From: Nilaparvata lugens
Taxonomy: Eukaryota > Arthropoda > Insecta > Hemiptera > Delphacidae
Length of the DNA: 64,000 nt
Assembly (NCBI RefSeq): GCF_014356525.2
Contig: NC_052511.1
Location: 14,059,942-14,123,941 of the forward strand
Direction of reading: 5' to 3'
Below the pieces are notes generated by a model. It saw nothing but the letters and a program-made list of their open reading frames with translations. It ran no database searches and was not told where the DNA came from. A program made the translations under genes and the position numbers. Positions 58,872 through 64,000 of the stretch are shown here, piece after piece (position 1 is the stretch's first letter; each line of letters begins with the position of its first letter).

Positions 58872-61800
58872 TTAATGATATTTCTGGGCGCAGTGGTTCT
58901 CTGAAAAAAAAATAAAAACAGTTTGAGATTATAAAAAATGTACAACTACATGAATTTGGAGAAATATTAACAGTTTCTAAACAAGTCATGCTTGAACTTG
59001 TATAGTTATGAAATTTATAGTTTCCATGTTTATTTTGGACTAAAATTGTACAGAAATCGTACACGTGGAATTCTAACCTTATCTTGGACTGTGTCACTAC
59101 CTATAAATTTGGAAGAACAATAGCACAAGGGCTACCTTATTATTTTATCTACCAATGTAATAACATCAGTGTCATTTGTATCGTAAATAAATAAAAAAAT
59201 AATAAACTCAAATTTTACTAGTAGGCTATTTACTTGTATGAGTAGCATATTATTAGAATTTCTTAATTTTTTATTGCGGATGATGCTCACATGGGCTATT
59301 CGCTTGAGCATGGGAGATGAGATTGAGATTAATGGAGAGTGAGAGGGTGATTTGAAGAGATGATCAAACGTCCATGCCTACAGGCGGGATTCGAACCCAC
59401 GACCAGGTAGCACTTTTGTAACACCTTAGTCGTCTCGGTTATTCTGGCCGGCAAATGTATTTGTATCCACTACAATGAGCATAAATTATTTTGTTTCAAT
59501 AGTAGTAGAACCAAAGATGCGCAATTAGTGCTTGAATAGAAACTTGCATCTGAACAAAAGCGACCTCATAAATACGGATTTATTCAAACTTATGATCTTT
59601 TCAGAGGTACAGGATTATTGGATCAAGTTATCTGATGAACCGAATGACTAGTCAAGTTGTAACGATACTGATGTTCACATATCAGCACAAAATTTAGTGT
59701 GTCAACCATTATCAACACTATGATGTAGATATTATATGATGTTTATTTTAGAAATTATATTAGTAGTAGATATACAGAGTGTTTCAGAAGTAGTGTCAAA
59801 CATTTTAGGGCAGGGGTCTCCAACCTTTTTTATCCAAGGGTCACATTGTTAATTCTTGGGAGGCTTAGAGAGCCAATAAAAAGGATGTACGTGGAATTTG
59901 ACTTGTGGGGACACACACGACGGGGGATTTGGGGGGTGGAATATTATTATATTTCCATTAAAATAATATGAGGAGTTTCAAGTACGTTTAATTAAAACAC
60001 AGGAAGAAACAGACCAATTCATTTCATTTTAATACAAAGTCCAATTTATTGAGTGTAAAAAGGTCATAAGAAAACTTGACAATTACTTACTATAGTAATT
60101 TTGTCAAATTTACAAAAAGTTACCAAGCTAAAAGAGAATAGGCTACTTATTTTTATTGAGAGGAGATTGCATTTCCACTTCTTTTCCACTTGGAATGTCC
60201 GCCTATTTAGGATCAAACTTTGTGGTTCCGATCATTAGAATTGATTTCAAATGTTCATCTGACAAAGAAAATCTGTATTTGAATTTAACAAACATCATTT
60301 TTGAAAATGCCTGCTCACACTAAGGTAGATCCAAAAAAGCTGCTTGTTTACAGCTAATTTTACACTAATTAAGAAATTTATTTGCATACAAAATAATACA
60401 AATTACATACAAATGGAGTGACTAGTAAGAGAAGAGTACTGAACTCACAGTTGCTGTCAAAAATGTGAATAAATAATATTTTTTTTAATATCGGTTGCTA
60501 TAACTCTCGGCGGGCCGGACAAAATCCATCCGTGGGCCGGATGTGGCCCGCGGGCCGTAGGTTGGAGAGCTCTGTTTTAGGGTATTGTTCCTGGATGATA
60601 GGAGACTACAAATGTCGTATTTGAAGTGTCCAAAACTCTTCAAACTAAGTGACGGTTTTCATGAAATTGGCCATAACAAATTTAAATTGGCCGCCATTTT
60701 GAAAATTTACAAAGAAAATGTTCTATTTTATTTCTTAAAGTTGAGTCTTTATAGCATAGATATTCATACTAAATTTCAGATCAATACAACATTTCGTTCT
60801 TGAGATAAAAATACTTAAGTGAAAAAACAAAATGGCAGCTATAAGGATAACCGCTGAGTTTTGGACACTTCAAATACGACATTTGTAGTCTCCTATCATC
60901 CAGGAGCAATACCCTAAAATGTTCGACACTACTTCTGAAATACCTTGTATATATCATTGAACATTACTATATGTTATGTATTTTGTAGATAACACGATAA
61001 CTTAACTTACTTCATCTTCAGACATCATAAATATTATATGTCATAAACATTGTTGATATCATATTACAAATGTAACAAATAACAAGGGCTAGTTCAGGAT
61101 TTGCTGATAAAAAAAGATGAACTTACTTATTTTTCCATAGTTAATTGCGTAGAAGAAGAGCATAACGCCAGAAATCATCTGGATGTAGGGAGCAGGCCCA
61201 CTCTTCCTGGCGTAATAGTATTTGAAACTCCACCGCCAGTAAGCTGAAGTCAGAATTAAGTGATTTTATCATCGATAAATAGAATTTACAATCCATATTT
61301 AAACATACAGAGGAAATATGATTCCCATGAGTTTTAATGAAACTATTCCCACTGATACCGGCCGAGCGTGCTTGAATAGTCCTATTTCAGCTTATGAGAA
61401 TAATATTCTTACTGTAGGCCTACTATTCACTGACACTGATAAGAGAAATACACTTCAATACTGAACTCAAGGAAATGATCAAACTCGAATTTTTATCTGG
61501 ATATTTCATGCATTTAAACTCAAAATGACCATATAATTGAATGGGTAGCTATAGTATGCAAAACGTGCCTCAAGAATGTAACAAATAGGTACTTCATAAA
61601 ATTATGATGATTTTATTTTTATTAAAAGTGATCACTGTTTGGATCTGCCATCTAAAGGTAATTTTAGGTGTATTGAATTTGAATTTTAAGACGCTATCAA
61701 TCCCACAAGTCATCCATCATAATGGATGAAGAACAAGATAGGCTATTTAACTTTGATATGTAGAGTTTCCCAACATCTAAAAGTATACCCTCTATATTCA

Positions 61801-63087
61801 TTTATTTATGAAAACATAGAAGCAAACAGGATTTTCCCCCAATAATCGATACAGGACACATCGCATAATTTTATTGAATCGTATTCATTATCCATGACTA
61901 GAGCTGATTTCACGATCTTGTTGTGTAAGGCTCGTATAACAATAGTCCACCATCCTCGGCCACCAATCTGTCGCCTGTTTTTATTGCGCTCATTACACTA
62001 GGGTCGCCAGCCCAGCAGCCAATCTTGATGTCTCACTTGTAGCACACCGGTCTTCACACACCAAGGTCTATTAGATAGATGTCATATCACCAATGTAAAT
62101 TCTGGAGGCGATATTCAATATACAGTATCTCATATAATGTTATTACATATTACTATACTATTTATATTATATAATAATAGACTATATAATGTATACTAAT
62201 AGTAATAACACGTTAGCTTTTTATCAGCTTAGGCTAACAGCAAGTAAACAAACTTTTCAACAAGCAGCAAAATGGCCGCGTGTCTTGACCTCTTTCTATG
62301 GACCTTGTTACACACAGCCGACAATGGCTGCAATCTGGCAACCCACTGGTGGCTAATTGACAATGTTATACGAGCCTAAAAGCCTGAGGCCCGGTTGCAC
62401 AAAAGCCTGTTAAATTTTAACTGTGATTAAATGTCACAAGAAACGTTTTTATCAAAGAAGCATTCTCGTTTTGGTTCTCGTGGCATTTAATCGTGATTAA
62501 AATTGAACAGGATTTTGTGCAACTGGGCCTAATGTATTACTTTTAGTCGACCCTTGAACGATTGGACTAAAAGGCAACTCACTAGCCACTACCTTGAATG
62601 CTTTGTGATAGTGATGATATTTTTGTAAGTATCAGAATCCTCCAATTTTTCTCTAGCATTTACAAAAAGTATACAGATATGTGAATGTTCATCTTATTTG
62701 TAGAATCTCTGTAGATATTGCAAAATTCCATAACGAATAAATTATAAGTTCTGTTGAATAATTGATATTGAAGAATTTCTCCACAATTGAATAAGCACAG
62801 CTCAATTTTGAAACTGCAGTCCTATGAACACATACAATAAATTTGGACGTGACATAGGCTATATCGACGAAGTGTTTTTTTTAATGAGTTGTCTTTTTAC
62901 AGTTATTCATTTTTTTCAAGTTATGAAGAGTCAATCTATAAAAATTTACATATGGAAATTCAGTAATTTAAGCTAGGTCTATATCTACCTCTGCCACAAG
63001 CTTGCACCATGGCGATGGGGCTCTTGTTCCTTCTGGCGAGCCACTGACCCATTTCTCCGAGTTTCACTTGGCCGAAAGGTGTGTCAG
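58872..63087 (-). CDS. ATPsynF: Mitochondrial ATP synthase subunit f, 3 exons seen, 5' partial
   Basis: Small single-helix membrane subunit of the F-o part of mitochondrial ATP synthase (complex V) in the inner membrane. Exons, minus strand: 62989-63087, 61127-61243, 58872-58900, with GT-AG borders and matching phases; TAA at 58874-58872. The peptide opens with ADTPFGQVKLGEMGQWLARR, very close to the fly protein's ADVPFGQVKLGEIGAWLGRR. It continues through AYWRW, a hydrophobic helix (QMISGVMLFFYAINYGKI) and ends KNHCAQKYH, as the fly ends in a basic KYH tail. About 82 residues are visible; the N-terminal exon (about 25 residues including Met) is not seen up to 64000 and should lie to the right. 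The last coding exon is only 29 nt. An AATAAATAAA signal on the minus strand at about 58688-58697 may end the mRNA. Introns are packed with transposon remnants. Confidence 0.93.
59250..59452 (-). mobile_element. tRNA-derived SINE, copy B
   Basis: The minus strand starts GCCGGCCAGAATAACCGAG at 59452, carries the B box GGGTTCGAATCCC, then a body with TTGATCATCTCTTCAAATCA and CATGTGAGCATCATCCGCAA. Matches copy A in head and body. Lies in the last intron of ATP synthase f. Confidence 0.75.
59774..60950. mobile_element. Inverted-repeat DNA element interrupted by a hAT insertion
   Basis: Outer ends are inverted: left GTTTCAGAAGTAGTGTCAAA (from about 59774), right ending CGACACTACTTCTGAAATAC (to about 60950). 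Once the hAT insert (59811-60574 plus one TSD copy) is removed, the left arm continues at 60575 with TATTGTTCCTGGATGATAGG and CAAATGTCGTATTTGAAGTG, and pairs with the right arm over about 95 bp. The short interior has no transposase frame. Class unknown. Confidence 0.82.
59811..60574 (-). mobile_element. hAT transposon remnant with 8-bp target duplication
   Basis: Ends CAGGGGTCTCCAACCT (59811) and AGGTTGGAGAGCTCTG (60574) are inverted repeats; TTTTAGGG flanks both sides (59803-59810, 60575-60582). On the minus strand, about 60360-60150 reads CEQAFSKMMFVKFKYRFSL, SDEHLKSILMIGTTKFDP, then a stop and EVEMQSPL. This is the C-terminal end of a hAT transposase, similar to the Charlie8-type sequences that also gave rise to vertebrate GTF2IRD2. 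Two in-frame stops and the loss of most of the coding region make it non-autonomous. Confidence 0.88.
61926..62379. mobile_element. PIF/Harbinger-like MITE, 448 bp, TAA duplication
   Basis: Ends GGCTCGTATAACA (61929) and TGTTATACGAGCC (62376) are exact inverted repeats, flanked by TAA on both sides (61926-61928, 62377-62379). No coding content. In the ATP synthase f intron between 61243 and 62989. Confidence 0.8.
62388..62529. mobile_element. MITE with GGCCCGGTTGCACAAAA ends
   Basis: Inverted arms GGCCCGGTTGCACAAAAGCC and, from the right, GGCCCAGTTGCACAAAATCC, continuing into CTGTTAAATTTTAA-type sequence and TGTGATTAAATG. Flanks TGA and TAA may be a decayed 3-bp duplication. Sits 9 bp from the previous MITE. 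I recognise the end sequence as common in insect genomes. Confidence 0.78.
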
Positions 63088-63464
63088 CTGGAAAAGAAAC
63101 AAAACATGTTTATTTTTCAAGAACAATAACCATAGAAAAAATATAACATAAGATATCCCACGGTATAGGTCATTCATATTTCAAACCTTGAATGCGATTT
63201 TTTGTTAACTCAAACCGATTAGTTGACTACGTCAATTATTAGGGCTACTGTTTTGGCCAAGTAGAAACTGCGCAGTATAAGAGACTACCAGCGACAAATA
63301 GTTTCAGGAACAAGAACGTGGACTATCAGTTCGAATTAGCAGTGAGCTTTGGAACAGAAACACCCTATGCCTTAGAATATATCTCTTCTATGTAATAACT
63401 CTGTATACCGTAACTAAATATAAAGAGAAGGTAGAGATGATAGTCCAGGCAATGAATGCTCAAA

Positions 63465-63600
63465 AAAAGGTATAGAGGGAAAAGTTGGGAAGACAATTTT
63501 TGAACCCGCAGTTCTGTTTAGGGTAGTAAGGAGGTAAACATATCAAAAGTCCCCACCCCTACCCCTTTTGCTAAGGGGGTGGGGTGGTTTAAAGGTACCA
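63465..63600 (-). repeat. GGGGACTTTTGATATG repeat, copy 3, inverted
   Basis: The plus strand reads CGCAGTTCTGTTTAGGGTAG, TAAGGAGGTAAACATATC and AAAAGTCCCCACCCCTACCC, the complement of copies 1 and 2. Upstream flank of the subunit f exons. Confidence 0.7.
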
Positions 63601-63833
63601 TGTTTTTGGTTTCTCGCATGAAACTCAAAAACTATGTATCCTAAGGATTTGACTGTAATATAACAAATTAAAGCTCACATAATTTCTTACAATATTCATT
63701 TTACAACTTCTTTTATATCTTCTCTAGTTTTCGAGATTTCCACTCTTGAAGGTGCGGCATTTTTGAAAAGAATATGTTTGCCATCAATTTTTTTCTATTT
63801 TTGCTATTATATCTTTTTAAAAACCGATGGGAA

Positions 63834-64000
63834 AAATCCATGCTGATTATGAGATTATAAAAGCATTGAATTCTCATTAATTTGATGTATAATTTCACAC
63901 TTTTACGAATTTCCCTGCACCTTTTGCAGCAGCTGTGTTGAGTGTGAAATCTCCATTTTTGCTCATTCAATGCTCTATTATCTCATAATCAGCATGGATT
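63834..64000. repeat. Inverted repeat running to the window edge
   Basis: AATCCATGCTGATTATGAGA (63836) and its complement TCTCATAATCAGCATGGATT (to 64000), each followed inward by a GCATTGAAT/ATTCAATGC segment. The outer end may lie beyond the window. Confidence 0.75.

Overview
The window looks like insect nuclear DNA. It is AT-rich, its genes are broken into short exons by GT-AG introns, and transposon debris fills the introns and intergenic space. The gene set and the repeat types suggest a hemipteran, perhaps a planthopper. That species guess is inference and nothing here proves it. I see no bacterial operons, phage genes or CRISPR.

Four protein genes can be rebuilt exon by exon. (1) 17.56-25.84 kb, minus strand: a complete UDP-glycosyltransferase of about 521 aa, whose ATG sits alone at the end of a leader exon. 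(2) 34.91-45.04 kb, minus: a complete cytokine-receptor-like factor 3 (CRLF3) of 436 aa, with coiled coil, fibronectin III with WSAWS, and SPRY-like C-terminus. (3) 48.31-56.79 kb, plus: nudE, the dynein/LIS1 adaptor, about 268 aa, with a possible shorter read-through form. (4) 58.87-63.09 kb, minus: mitochondrial ATP synthase subunit f, whose first exon lies beyond the right edge. CRLF3 and nudE are head to head; nudE and ATP synthase f are tail to tail. The four genes have unrelated jobs (detoxification, signalling, dynein regulation, oxidative phosphorylation), so this is ordinary eukaryotic neighbourhood rather than a functional cluster.

Layout: 1-17.5 kb has no gene I can support. It holds a short LINE copy with target-site duplications (6.37-7.03 kb), two GC-shifted islands (7.28-7.9 and 8.28-8.57 kb), a 192-bp near-perfect palindrome (10.4 kb), a 1.25-kb polypurine tract (10.9-12.15 kb), a mariner-like non-autonomous element (12.96-13.80 kb), a 184-bp palindrome (16.0 kb) and a degenerate tandem array (16.24-16.88 kb). 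25.84-34.9 kb is AT-rich and gene-free as far as I can see. The 45-48.3 kb gap holds two LINE copies of one family in inverted orientation plus a third LINE end. CRLF3 intron 1 holds a LINE with an uninterrupted 407-codon reverse transcriptase frame. The subunit f introns hold a hAT element nested inside another inverted-repeat element (59.77-60.95 kb), with a clean 8-bp target duplication, and two PIF/Harbinger-like MITEs.

I found no wholly new biological system. The items most worth a second look are the altered UGT donor-binding motif, the duplicated splice donor in CRLF3, the alternative nudE C-terminus, the inverted LINE pair, the polypurine tract and the nested transposons.
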